Assembly: GCA_030295235.1 (NCBI GenBank)
Contig: AP026130.1
Span: 496,001 to 560,000 of the forward strand
From: Fistulifera solaris
Lineage: Eukaryota; Bacillariophyta; Bacillariophyceae; Naviculales; Stauroneidaceae
Reading direction: 5' to 3'
Length of the DNA stretch: 64,000 nucleotides
Positions within the stretch are counted from its first letter, which is position 1; each line of letters opens with the position of its first letter. This document shows, one piece after another, positions 55,638-64,000 of the stretch. Position numbers and translations under genes: made by a program. The notes under the pieces are model-generated. The model did no database searches. It saw nothing but the letters and a program-made list of their open reading frames with translations, and was not told the DNA's origin.

Positions 55638-56198
55638 TTAATCTTCTCGGGGATCTAAAATGAGTGCAGCAGCCACTTGTCGATCTTCGCCGTTCAAAAT
55701 ATTGAATGTGCCCATCGCGTTCGTTAAAGATACCTTCTCCACAAACGTATTCTGAGCCCGGAATCTTCTACGAATTCGTTCCATTTCCGCCGGTGGTATT
55801 TCTCCTTGATCTGCGCCGATAAATAGGTACTCCAACCGTGGTTGATGCAGCAAAGCCGGCGATAAGGATTCGAGCGTGATGTCCTCGGCGCGCGAAACAT
55901 TCCAGAAGAAGCATCCGAACGGAAACGCCATAATCGATCCGTTCATGTGCAAGGTTCCCGATTCGACAGAATCATTGGGGTCGACTTTCTTAATTACATT
56001 CAGTACATCGAATCCAGTGGGCGCGTGGCCTTCAAGCACAATTTTCGGTTTACTGCCGTGAGTCAAGCTGTCGTGTAGTAAATCATGACCTCGTGCCGTC
56101 CAATCGGAAAAAGGTCTTGAGCCACATACTGCCTTTACATGCAACCTAAAAAAATTTCGGGCGGCGAAGCCTCGGGACATGCAATGAGGTATTAACAT
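55638..56198 (-). CDS. NDUFAF3/Mth938-domain (DUF498) protein, mitochondrial
   Basis: 186 residues from the ATG at 56198. The N-terminus (SRGFAARNFFRLHVKAVCGSR) is basic and amphipathic, a likely mitochondrial presequence. The DUF498/Mth938 fold follows: HMNGSIMAFPFGCFFWNVSR, LLHQPRLEYLFIGADQGEIP, FVEKVSLTNAMGTFNILNGE and the closing strand QVAAALI. Human NDUFAF3 is a complex I assembly factor acting with NDUFAF4; the family match is good but the same fold also occurs outside complex I assembly. Intact frame. Tail-to-tail with fibrillin (67 bp). Confidence 0.8.
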   Translation of the reverse strand: MLIPHCMSRGFAARNFFRLHVKAVCGSRPFSDWTARGHDLLHDSLTHGSKPKIVLEGHAPTGFDVLNVIKKVDPNDSVESGTLHMNGSIMAFPFGCFFWNVSRAEDITLESLSPALLHQPRLEYLFIGADQGEIPPAEMERIRRRFRAQNTFVEKVSLTNAMGTFNILNGEDRQVAAALILDPRED

Positions 56199-56747
56199 GC
56201 TTATTATTTGTCCTTTCAAGTTGTCGTAAATCGTTGCCCTGCGCGCGTTTTTTACTCGGCGGCGAAAAAACGATTACGGAGTATAAAGAGACGAGGAGAC
56301 GAAAAAATGAAATTAAATCCTCAGGGTTAAGCGTTAAACATCTTGGTCACGATTAAGTGGCGGTGCGATAGCCAATAAAATGTGCATGTTGAGAATAATT
56401 TATTTACAATTTGCCTTAGTGTCGCCTTTACACAACAGAATAATGTACAATTGACTCCAGAACTCAGAATGTAGAGAACTCCATCCTTTGGTTCAACGCG
56501 ATGACCCACGCCCACACAAACGACGGGCTTTATTCTGAGGTATCTTTAAACCTTACCTTATTCCGCCTATCTTTTTCTCGCTTATCGCCTTTGCGGCACA
56601 TCTTCCTCGCCGACTGAATAACGTATTCCATTCAAATCTCATAGACGCAATACGAACCCAATTTCACATCGTCTAATCGTGGAGATTAGTTTGGTCTACC
56701 TCTTATTCGGATCAAAATCTGTCGCCTTTCTCACTCAACAAGCTGCC
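56199..56747. promoter_or_regulatory. Divergent intergenic region with TACGGAGTA site
   Basis: 549 bp. TACGGAGTA at 56275-56283, about 80 bp upstream of the NDUFAF3-like start. A run of pyrimidines (CTTACCTTATTCCGCCTATC) at 56554-56574. No coding sequence seen. Confidence 0.35.
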
Positions 56748-57643
56748 ATGTCCGAGGAAAAACCCGAACCGCAAATTTTCGCGATCATGCGCAACGGCCA
56801 TGAGGTCATCCGAGGAGGCATGCTCGATATGAAGGAAGCCATCGACAACGATGACATTCAAACGGCAAAGGAGGTTTGGCAGAAGCTACACAAGTGGACC
56901 GAAATGCACAAACGCATGGAAGAAGGAAAAGAACCGGAACCAGAAGGCTGTGGATGCTTTCAGTGAGTACTTGCTCTCGTTTTTCATTTTCTTATTGGAC
57001 CCAAAACTCACTTTTCATCTTTTTTCATCATCCAGGTCTTTATGCGGAGGGTCAAAAGTAAAGGAGCCTTCACCATGTGGATTCTTCAAGTAAGTAATCA
57101 ATCTTTCGCTGCGTGTGACAGCTTAATGATGAACGTTACTAATGCGCTTTCCTCGACTCTTTTGGAACAAAAAGAGTTCTAGACGAAAAGAGAGATGGAA
57201 TTGTGACGAAGAATGGGTTGCACGGACTTCATGCTGAATTAGATAAGGTCGAGAAGGCCGTAGACGTAGCTTGCAAGAAATCAGATTTAAAAGCGCTTAA
57301 GGAAGCGTTCCCTAAGTTCCAAGAGATGAATGAAAGTCATTTGAAAAAGGAAGAAGATGTTATGATGCCGAATGTCATGGAAATGAAGAAAGCCGGTGAA
57401 CCGATGAAGAAGATCATGACTCAAGACATTCTTCCCCTCGTTTCGGAAACGCCGGACTACGAGTTTTTTGTCAAGTATGCCAATCTAGTGTTGGAAAAGC
57501 ACCATGGAGGATTACCGCGCGCTCGGGTGTTCGACCATGCACTCTGGGCTGCATCCACACCGGAGGAATGGAAGAAAGTGGATGGGTGGATTAAAGAGAC
57601 GTTACAGGAGTCAACTTACAAGCAGCTCCAAGCCGTGCTGTAA
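56748..57643 (+). CDS. Hemerythrin-like HHE-domain protein
   Basis: Three exons: 56748-56962, 57036-57089 and 57175-57643; 245 residues, no signal peptide. Two helical segments flank a Cys-rich hinge. First: RNGHEVIRGGMLDMKEAIDN and KLHKWTEMHKRMEE. Hinge: EGCGCF, then exon 2 SLCGGSKVKEPSPCGFF. Second: NGLHGLHAELDKVEKAVDVA, FQEMNESHLKKEEDVMMPNV and LVLEKHHGGLPRARVFDHAL. His/Glu spacing fits a hemerythrin-type di-iron four-helix bundle. Likely a cytosolic or nuclear metal, oxygen or redox sensor. Exon 2 is 54 bp and in the same phase on both sides. Intact frame. Confidence 0.75.
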
Positions 57644-58374
57644 TCATCGATGTAGCAGCAATCTCGTCAGATATTGAGCTTTACCAAGAACATCGTGAGT
57701 CGGTAGCGATAAAATTAGAAATGGATTAGGGTCTCTCGTCGTCTCGCATCTCTAGAGGGCAATTTGTGAAGATGTCACATAGGTATCCATCCGACATTTT
57801 CCGCTCTGGAACGACGAACAAACGACCTGCTTTTACTAGGTACCGGTACGATACATTCGTTCGCTGCACACGGGACCTCTGTCCTCATCTCGGACAGCCA
57901 AAAAGATGAAAAACGTGCGTGTGTGATTTGATTATGAATGTTGATGGCAATCAAACCAATCAGAATCAATACTTTCAAAAAGAACTCGTCTTGCTTCAAG
58001 GCTGAATCCCCGTCATTCACACATTTTGTCCAAGACACGTTGCGCGGGAAGTTCAAGGGCGACTAGCGATTACCATCCGAATTGTGTACAGAATGAGCCC
58101 GATGCAGGAAAGTCAAAAGTCGAGTCATTTCTCGTCAATTGAACGTGTCGCGTTATCGCGTTATCGTGTCTCTCGCAAGTCCAAAGAATTTCGGTACAGT
58201 CATTCCTATAGTTCCTATCCAAGTAATATGTTTCGGGAGCAACAGCCAGGCCATATGGGAATAATCATCGTTGGCTTTCATTTCATTTTTCGCTCACCAA
58301 CATCAAAAGCTTTCTCATTATTTCTCATCCTTTCGCAAAAGCACAACCACTTTTAAATCATCAACATTGTAAGC
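57644..58374. other. Gene-free stretch, 731 bp
   Basis: 3' region of the hemerythrin gene and promoter of the next gene. Exact TACCGGTAC at 57841-57849. A CGCGTTATCG-type direct repeat lies at 58147-58165. An open frame 58084-58356 shows no motif and is not called. Confidence 0.4.
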
Positions 58375-59079
58375 ATGGTTGCTTTGATGAACAACATTTT
58401 CAATCAAATCAAAAGCGAGTGCGAGTGCGAGCCTGACGAGCAACTCTCCTCGGTAGACAACAAGACGCCTGGTCGCGCTCGAATCGATAACAGCGACACG
58501 GATTGCCACAGTCATGCTATTCCTGTTGAGGTACAAAGCAGCACCCATGAAATTGGCGAAACAGAGGCACAGGAAGAAGCATCACATGCTGCCGACGAGC
58601 ATTATCAAGACACGCAGAGCTCGCTACCCGAATTCGAATACCTCACCAACGACGGCTTTTTTGATCACAATGAACCACTACCAAAAGACACCAACGAGGA
58701 GGCAAATGATAATGACAACCCGGTAGCCGTTTTGTACAAGAAAAAGATATTCAACTCATCGTTCATCTGCGCGAAGCGCGTCGCGAAATTGACCCCGAGC
58801 GATCGAACGCGCCTCCGTGCACTGGTCAAATTGAAAGCCGATGATCTGCCAAAGGCCATGTTGCATGTGAACATCCCGCCGTTCCCGACGGCGGCCGAAA
58901 TGGCGGAGAAAATAGCGATGAAGTCGACCCGCAAACGTTCTTCCGATCCTGTGTCGCGATCCAAACGACCACGGAGAGGATCTTCTTTACCGAGTAGTTC
59001 GACACAGTATAATCAAAAGATAGCCCCAAAGGCCTCGCGGACGGAAGAACCGATCCCCGCTACAACCATGAGCAGCTAA
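58375..59079 (+). CDS. Hypothetical acidic/basic nuclear-type protein
   Basis: 234 residues, not recognised. The first 110 residues are acidic with many Glu, Asp and Ser. The centre has a more ordered block: VLYKKKIFNSSFICAKRVAK and RTRLRALVKLKADDLPKAML. The tail is basic with a probable nuclear localisation signal in TRKRSSDPVSRSKRPRRGSS. No signal peptide, membrane helix or known domain. Intact single exon with ATG start. Confidence 0.5.
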   Translation: MVALMNNIFNQIKSECECEPDEQLSSVDNKTPGRARIDNSDTDCHSHAIPVEVQSSTHEIGETEAQEEASHAADEHYQDTQSSLPEFEYLTNDGFFDHNEPLPKDTNEEANDNDNPVAVLYKKKIFNSSFICAKRVAKLTPSDRTRLRALVKLKADDLPKAMLHVNIPPFPTAAEMAEKIAMKSTRKRSSDPVSRSKRPRRGSSLPSSSTQYNQKIAPKASRTEEPIPATTMSS

Positions 59080-59697
59080 AAGAGTCCGGCCTGTGAATTC
59101 TGACGAAACGCCGTGCTTTGCGGTACGCCCTGGGTTTATTATGAGATGAAACATTGCCGCTAGCGTGTACGCTACTTTAAAAGTTTTAACATATATAGTA
59201 CAAATTTGATGCATGACAACTCTGCAAGAGATCGCCGCCATGGTTAAAGTCGATAAGCGCGAGACGAGAGGCTGCGCGGCCGTCGTCTTCATCGTTCATC
59301 GTTCATCGTCGCTTTCCGCTGTGCATTATTTTTCCTTCTGCTTTCTCAAAACAAGAAAGTGTCGTATCAATATTTAATGTGTACAAGCAAGTTTATAGTC
59401 ATCTCAAGTCGGTAATACATTGCTGCTGTTTTATGTACAAGCCTAAGTACCGGATAGAAAACTAGCCGGTGTAACACTTCGTCACGCAAAAAAATGAGTT
59501 CGAAATTCTTTAACGAAGCAAAGAGTATCACACTCCACCGTGGAAAGGAAGTCCAAGAATCAAAAGAAGTTAACGAAAAACAGCGGAAAGAAAGCTTTAC
59601 TTGAAGTATTCATTAGCACTGCATCCCTTTTGGTAAAAAATATTCCTCTTCGCTTCTTTATTTCGTCCGAGTGCCCTCCACAAGCTAGCCGCGGCCC
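59080..59697. other. Gene-free stretch, 618 bp
   Basis: It holds a TTCATCG microrepeat at about 59289-59312 and the presumed promoter of the next gene. No coding sequence, RNA or element termini seen. Confidence 0.4.
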
Positions 59698-60889
59698 ATG
59701 GGCTTCTTAGAAAAACTCTTTCATTTTGGCAACAGCCATCAACAAGGTGAAAAGGGCGGTGACTATCACAATCACTGCCCCATTGTGACCTTATTCTTTG
59801 ATACAACCAACCGCCGGACGATCGCCGTCTTGTCGAAACGCAAGGAAAGCTTGGACGTTTATTTCATGTGTCGTGTAGCACAAGGAACTGCTTATGAGAA
59901 ATCACCCTTTACTACGAACTCCATGGTTATATTCGAGAGAATCTGGTGAAAATTTGTCGCCATGAAGGCTTCTTTCCGGAAGCGATTGCTATCGCTGTGG
60001 GGGCGCTGGCCGCCTCGGATGCTTCGCAGAAAGAGGAATTGACGCGGCTTCGTACAGAACAAATGCGATCGAAACACCAACAGCATTATGACGAGGCTCT
60101 TTTCGAGAACGCTTTGGAAATAGCACGACTGCATCGACTTTCCAGCGATCTGGATGTTTTGGATGTGTACTGTATGCGGCAAGCGAGTAAAGTTCTCGGA
60201 CGAGTCGCTGCGCGGATCGCTAGGAGCAAAATGCTTTCGTTGAAGTTACATGTCACCCCTTTCGTAGACGGTGTGCTTCTTTCTGGATACTCTACGTTTA
60301 TGAGATCTCCTCATGCGTCGCTGATACGAGTTTCAGAGACGGGGAGATTAATGGAATATCAAAGATGCAGCGATATTCATCTGGAATCGACAGAAACCGA
60401 TGGGTCGTTCTCACCATCGACATCCAATTCGAGCTTTTCGTGGAAGTGTGAGGAAATTGCCTTGGCGAATCTTCACAAATGGTGGGGTGATATTGTTGTA
60501 CGTGACTACGTGGGTCATAAACTGGTTGTTTCTTGGACATTGGACCCGTTGTCGGCCGATGCCTCGAACATCAAGCCCCAGACCATTGCAATCGCGACGG
60601 TCCGGATCGATGATTGTCCTGGACACGGTAGACATCACTATAAGGCACCGCATGTAGATGTAGCATTGGACATTCGCGGCACGACCAAGGAGGAATTCGG
60701 CGTAGCCTTTTCCACCGAAGGAACATCGGTCTTGACAAGAGTGGATCTGAGTTTTTGGCCTTGGTACGAGTATCGGCTCGGTCCGTCGTGACTCAACTGG
60801 AGCAATCGTACAATCAACAACTTTTACGACCCCTTCTCGATCACGAAGTCCAGTATCTTGAAACGATCAAGGCCGCTTGTGCACTGTAG
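59698..60889 (+). CDS. Unidentified conserved-looking protein
   Basis: About 397 residues, family not recognised. N-terminal block IVTLFFDTTNRRTIAVLSKR and LYYELHGYIRENLVKICRHE looks folded; an amphipathic helix around TRLRTEQMRSKHQQHYDEAL follows. The C-terminal half is strand-rich: KWWGDIVVRDYVGHKLVVSW, APHVDVALDIRGTTKEEFGV and LSFWPWYEYRLG, with a helical end around QQLLRPLLDHEVQYLETIKA. No signal peptide or membrane segment. One base more at AAA 59899-59901 and one more at CC 60783-60784 give exactly 398 codons; as given the frames are broken at 59949 and 60791. Confidence 0.55.
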
Positions 60890-60957
60890 AGCACGCAATT
60901 AACAATAGATAGAAATGATCTGACTAAGAAAAGAATCAGGTTTTTTCTCGTTATTAT

Positions 60958-61878
60958 TTACAATAGTATACAAGATTCACGATCCTGCCGGTCGATCCGC
61001 TCCAACCGTGCTCGCGCTACGGCCACCCAATCGGTGTGCCAGACTTCGGGAAAGTCCCCCACCGGGATGTAACGGACTTGATCCGGCAAGATCCGCCAAT
61101 GCGTGAAATTCCCACACAATCCGTGACACGCCCAGGTCACGGTCCCAAATTGCATTGGGGAGGATTGATACCGATACATGGGATGCGGAATTCGTTGGGT
61201 TGTATGACAATTCAGGCATTCGTACAGCAAGGCACATTGACGACCCAAGAAACAGGCATCACAGATGGCATCTTCCTCGACGAGATGGTCTTTGATTTGA
61301 TGACAAATCCGACAGGTTCCGGCTGCCGATACGGTCGTAATGACTTCTGCTTTGATCACCAACCAAGACCGACAACGAGGGCACTTTCCGACACGGGATG
61401 TCCCATCGGAAGTAGGATGCGACAGCAGTAGGATACAGGATGTACAAATTTGCACCGTGCTGGTAGCTTTGTCACAACACGGTAATCTGGCAAAGACAAC
61501 GTCTTCTTCTAAGCAAACTGCGCAAGACGATGTATTCTTCTCGGCGTGAGGACTGGTAGGATTATTCGGTATTGTGTTGGCGCCTTTCGGGGACATCTTT
61601 CTGCCACTGGGAATGTCATTTTCCGTTCCGCACAAGTTCAAATAATCCAATTCTTGCGGTAATGCAATGAGCGATTGCTGCTGTTCCTCATATTGTGAAT
61701 GGACGCCTTCCACATAATTGACACAACCATCCATCGAATCCAGTAAAGCATCGTTGCAATCAACCAAATGTTCGGGGACGACTAACGCATCGTCATTGGT
61801 GGCTGGAGTAATAGTAGCATCATTATTGATAGGATCTTGATGACTCTGCGGTTGTTCCTCGTGTGGCTCGTCTGACAT
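60958..61878 (-). CDS. RING-finger protein with second Cys/His-rich module
   Basis: 306 residues, intact. The N-terminal 120 residues are polar and acidic. Then a RING-like finger: SSCAVCLEEDVVFARLPCCD, a gap, QICTSCILLLSH and KCPRCRSWLV. A second zinc module follows: GTCRICHQIKDH, AICDACFLGRQCALLYECLN and CHTTQRIPHPMYRYQ. RING would make it an E3 ubiquitin ligase; the second module is unassigned. No membrane segment. Head-to-head with MSH6 across 417 bp. Confidence 0.75.
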   Translation of the reverse strand: MSDEPHEEQPQSHQDPINNDATITPATNDDALVVPEHLVDCNDALLDSMDGCVNYVEGVHSQYEEQQQSLIALPQELDYLNLCGTENDIPSGRKMSPKGANTIPNNPTSPHAEKNTSSCAVCLEEDVVFARLPCCDKATSTVQICTSCILLLSHPTSDGTSRVGKCPRCRSWLVIKAEVITTVSAAGTCRICHQIKDHLVEEDAICDACFLGRQCALLYECLNCHTTQRIPHPMYRYQSSPMQFGTVTWACHGLCGNFTHWRILPDQVRYIPVGDFPEVWHTDWVAVARARLERIDRQDRESCILL

Positions 61879-62295
61879 TGTCGTAATTTCTTGCTAGGTC
61901 TAGAGATGTCTTGATAGAAAAACAAAAACAGTTACTTTGAGTGACGGGGATCGCTTCGCTTTTCGTTTTGTTGGGGTGTCAATGACACGTGCTATCGTGC
62001 TGTTGAGGAGGAGGGATCTCGTCCGTTGTCGCGCCGGAAGTGGACGAAACGAGGAGGCGGGCGCGCGCGTGCGGCAGCCAATTCCCGCCAGCGCGCGCGG
62101 CTGCGAAGGATGGAGGAAAAACAATTGAAGGAGAAAAAAAAAAAGATCATTGCAGCTCGCATCATTCTATTTTTGACATTGCCTTTCGATCTTTATTGTG
62201 AAGCAAATCGTCTTTTATAGTCTTTTTCACTTCACAGAAGGAAAGAAGAGAAGGCCTTGCTTTTGCGTAAACCTTTTTCAAACTGCATTTTGATC
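61879..62295. promoter_or_regulatory. Divergent intergenic region, RING gene / MSH6
   Basis: 417 bp shared upstream region with a GC-rich GCGGGCGCGCGCGTGCGG patch at 62056-62073 and an A10 tract near 62134. No coding sequence seen. Confidence 0.3.
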
Positions 62296-64000
62296 ATGTC
62301 ATCGAAACCGTTGAAACAAGGAACGCTCTTTTCGTTTTTCAATAAACCCCAACCTCCTGCCGCACCCGCAGTACCCGCAGTACCGAAACCCAAGGAAGCA
62401 CCAGTCGCTACAAAAGCGGTGAAAATAGGAGATCGTATTGAAGTATACTGGAAAGACGATCAAGAATATTACGCCGCGACGGTCACACAACAACGTCAGG
62501 CTTCCTTCTTTCTCGAGTACGACGATGGTCAAACGGAATGGTTGGATTTAGCACAGGAACAATTTCGCGTTTTTCCTCCTTCAAAACAACGAAGATCGAT
62601 TCGAGATGATGACGAAGAAGCGGAATTTGATGGGACTTTGGAAGAAGAATCCGACGATGGATCGGTTTACGAAGACAAAGAGGATCCGAAAGATGATCTA
62701 TCCGAAGAAGACAAATGGCTCGTTTCGGATGAAGAAGAAGAAGAGCGGCCCAAAAAGAAACTCAAAGTGACGAAACATAAAGCAACTCCCGAGTTGAAAA
62801 CACCTTCGGCACGCAAAACGACGGCTTTGAGTCAATTTGGGCACACACCCAAGAGTGTCATTACACCGTCTTCCCAATTCTCTCCTCCAGTCGTACCTAC
62901 ACCTCTGGCAGCAACGACCACTACTACTGCAAACAAAACCGCGGCAACTTCTACGACGAACGAAAACAACAAAGTCACGCCCTTTGTGAAAGACGCGGTC
63001 AACCCCGCGGGGAGTCATGTGCACAATCATTTGCCCTTTTGCAGAATCCGCGTGATTTGCAAAAGCGATCCACGGACGACCCTCAGTACGATCCGCGAAC
63101 TTTGCTCGTGGTCGAGCGGGATTGGGTCAAAGTCATGGGCAAGGAAATGACGGACGCGGTGAAACAATGGTGGGACTTGAAATCGCAATACTTTGATACC
63201 GTTCTGTTGTTCAAAACCGGTAAGTCGTTCGGGGGTCTTGTTTGAAGAAAATGGTCGTCCGTCTCACGCTCCTCGAAAACAGGCAAATTTTATGAAATGT
63301 TTCACATGGGTAAGTGTTAATGGGGAGGTCGCTGACAGGACGTTCCGTGTTGAATACTGATCCTTTCCTTTTCATATATTCTTCTAGACGCGGACGTCGG
63401 TGTCCAGGTGCTCGGATTGCTGTACATGAAAGGTATCGTGGCGCATGCGGGGTTCCCCGAAATTTCCTACGGGACCATGGCGGACAAATTAGTCCGTGCG
63501 GGGTACAAAGTAGCCCGTGTGGAACAAACCGAGACCCCGGAGCAATTGAAAGTTCGCAAGTCGCAACACAAGAAGACCAATGGTCCGTCCCCCAAAGTTG
63601 TCAACCGTGAGGTATGCTCGGTGATGACTTTGGGCACTCGTACGTTTTGCTACCTTGATGACGGAAAGGATGTCCTGGACGAAGGCGGCGCGGTCGGGCC
63701 GTTGCTCGCCATTCGTGAGATTTTGATCGATCATGACGTGGAGGGGGAGACCGATGAGGTCCGACCTGTTTGCGAGTATGGTATTACCGCGATTGATGCT
63801 GTACGTGGTGTGGTAACCATTGGTCAGTTCGCGGATGACGTTCTGCGAAGTCGTATGAATACACTTTTGGCCGCGCTGGCTCCGTCTGAGGTGCTTTTGC
63901 AAGCCGGCGCAGATGGAGCCTCTCCTGTACTGGAGTCACTGATCAAAACGCATCAAAGCATGTGCCCGCATCCATTTCGAGTGGAGAAAATCAGGGCAGA
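62296..64000 (+). CDS. MSH6: DNA mismatch repair protein MSH6 (5' part; runs off the window)
   Basis: Partner of MSH2 in MutS-alpha, recognising mismatches and small loops. Exons 62296-63219, 63283-63309 and 63388 onwards; the second exon is only 27 bp. Starts with a PCNA-binding PIP box (KQGTLFSFF). A Tudor-like domain follows (KIGDRIEVYWKDDQEYYAAT, SFFLEYDDGQTEWLDL), as in plant MSH6. An acidic linker leads to MutS domain I: TLLVVERDWVKVMGKEMTDA, QWWDLKSQYFDTVLLFKTGK and FYEMFHMDADVG, carrying the Phe-x-Glu mismatch-sensing motif in KFYEM. One T more in the T4 run 63037-63040 gives HLPFLQNPRD. The ATPase lies beyond the end. Confidence 0.92.

Noticed and set aside
187-63040. Programmed ribosomal frameshifting as an explanation for the many frame breaks
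   Set aside because: The shifts go in both directions, lack a common slippery heptamer, and hit unrelated housekeeping genes; homopolymer errors explain them better.
187-63040. Calling the interrupted genes pseudogenes
   Set aside because: Each has only one or two one-base discrepancies, catalytic and structural motifs are intact on both sides, and single-copy essential genes such as TBP are affected.
63489-63902. 137-codon minus-strand frame over the MSH6 exon
   Set aside because: Shadow of the MutS domain I coding sequence; no motif of its own.
1-64000. LTR retroelements, virus-like elements or toxin fossils
   Set aside because: No reverse transcriptase, integrase, capsid or long terminal direct repeats seen in any frame; the only element found is the DNA-transposon-like pair at 49-51.5 kb.
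1-64000. tRNA genes
   Set aside because: I looked for B-box-like GGTTCGA-type sequences in the gene-free stretches and found none with a matching cloverleaf; a covariance-model scan would be needed to exclude them.

Overview
This window looks like a compact nuclear chromosome segment from a diatom, most likely a Phaeodactylum-like pennate. Three things point there. Genes are dense, with few and short GT-AG introns (about 57-130 bp). Several proteins start with a signal peptide followed by Phe or Trp at the predicted cleavage site, the presequence type of secondary red plastids. The gene set (nuclear Ycf34, D27-like isomerase, fibrillin, DUF1995) fits a photosynthetic stramenopile. I could run no database search, so the organism is an inference.

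Layout. 0-12 kb: a lineage-type hypothetical gene, a Ragulator LAMTOR4-like protein, a GNAT acetyltransferase, nuclear ycf34, eIF1A divergent from ribosomal protein eS8, ATG3, an mTERF protein, a GT4 glycosyltransferase and a single-pass membrane protein. 13-27 kb: D27-like carotenoid isomerase, hypothetical proteins, a YHR202W-like metallophosphoesterase, an STI1-like protein, DUF1995 and DUF4239 proteins, a PA-domain signal peptide peptidase-like protease and a WrbA quinone reductase. 28-49 kb: a 1,849-aa JmjC protein with internal repeats, golgin-84, a TMEM144-type carrier, Timeless/Tof1, cereblon, cystinosin and an unusual PH/PP2C protein. 49-51.5 kb: two head-to-tail copies of a 1.2-kb element with 32-bp inverted termini. 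51.6-64 kb: TBP, COX17, an LRR protein, fibrillin, an NDUFAF3-like protein, a hemerythrin-like protein, two unidentified genes, a RING protein and the first part of MSH6.

The genes are housekeeping: translation, transcription, replication and repair, endomembrane and lysosome, autophagy, mitochondrion and plastid. There is no operon-like unit. From 13 to 48 kb the strands alternate almost gene by gene, so many promoters must be divergent and shared.

Reading caution: about 23 one-base length discrepancies, nearly all in short homopolymers, interrupt otherwise well-conserved genes (TBP, TIMELESS, cereblon, cystinosin, MSH6 and others). They go in both directions and correcting each gives an exact codon count. 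I read them as consensus errors, not pseudogenes. Coordinates below span the whole gene and the site is given where it matters. I saw no LTR retroelement, virus-like element, CRISPR array or rRNA, and recognised no tRNA.
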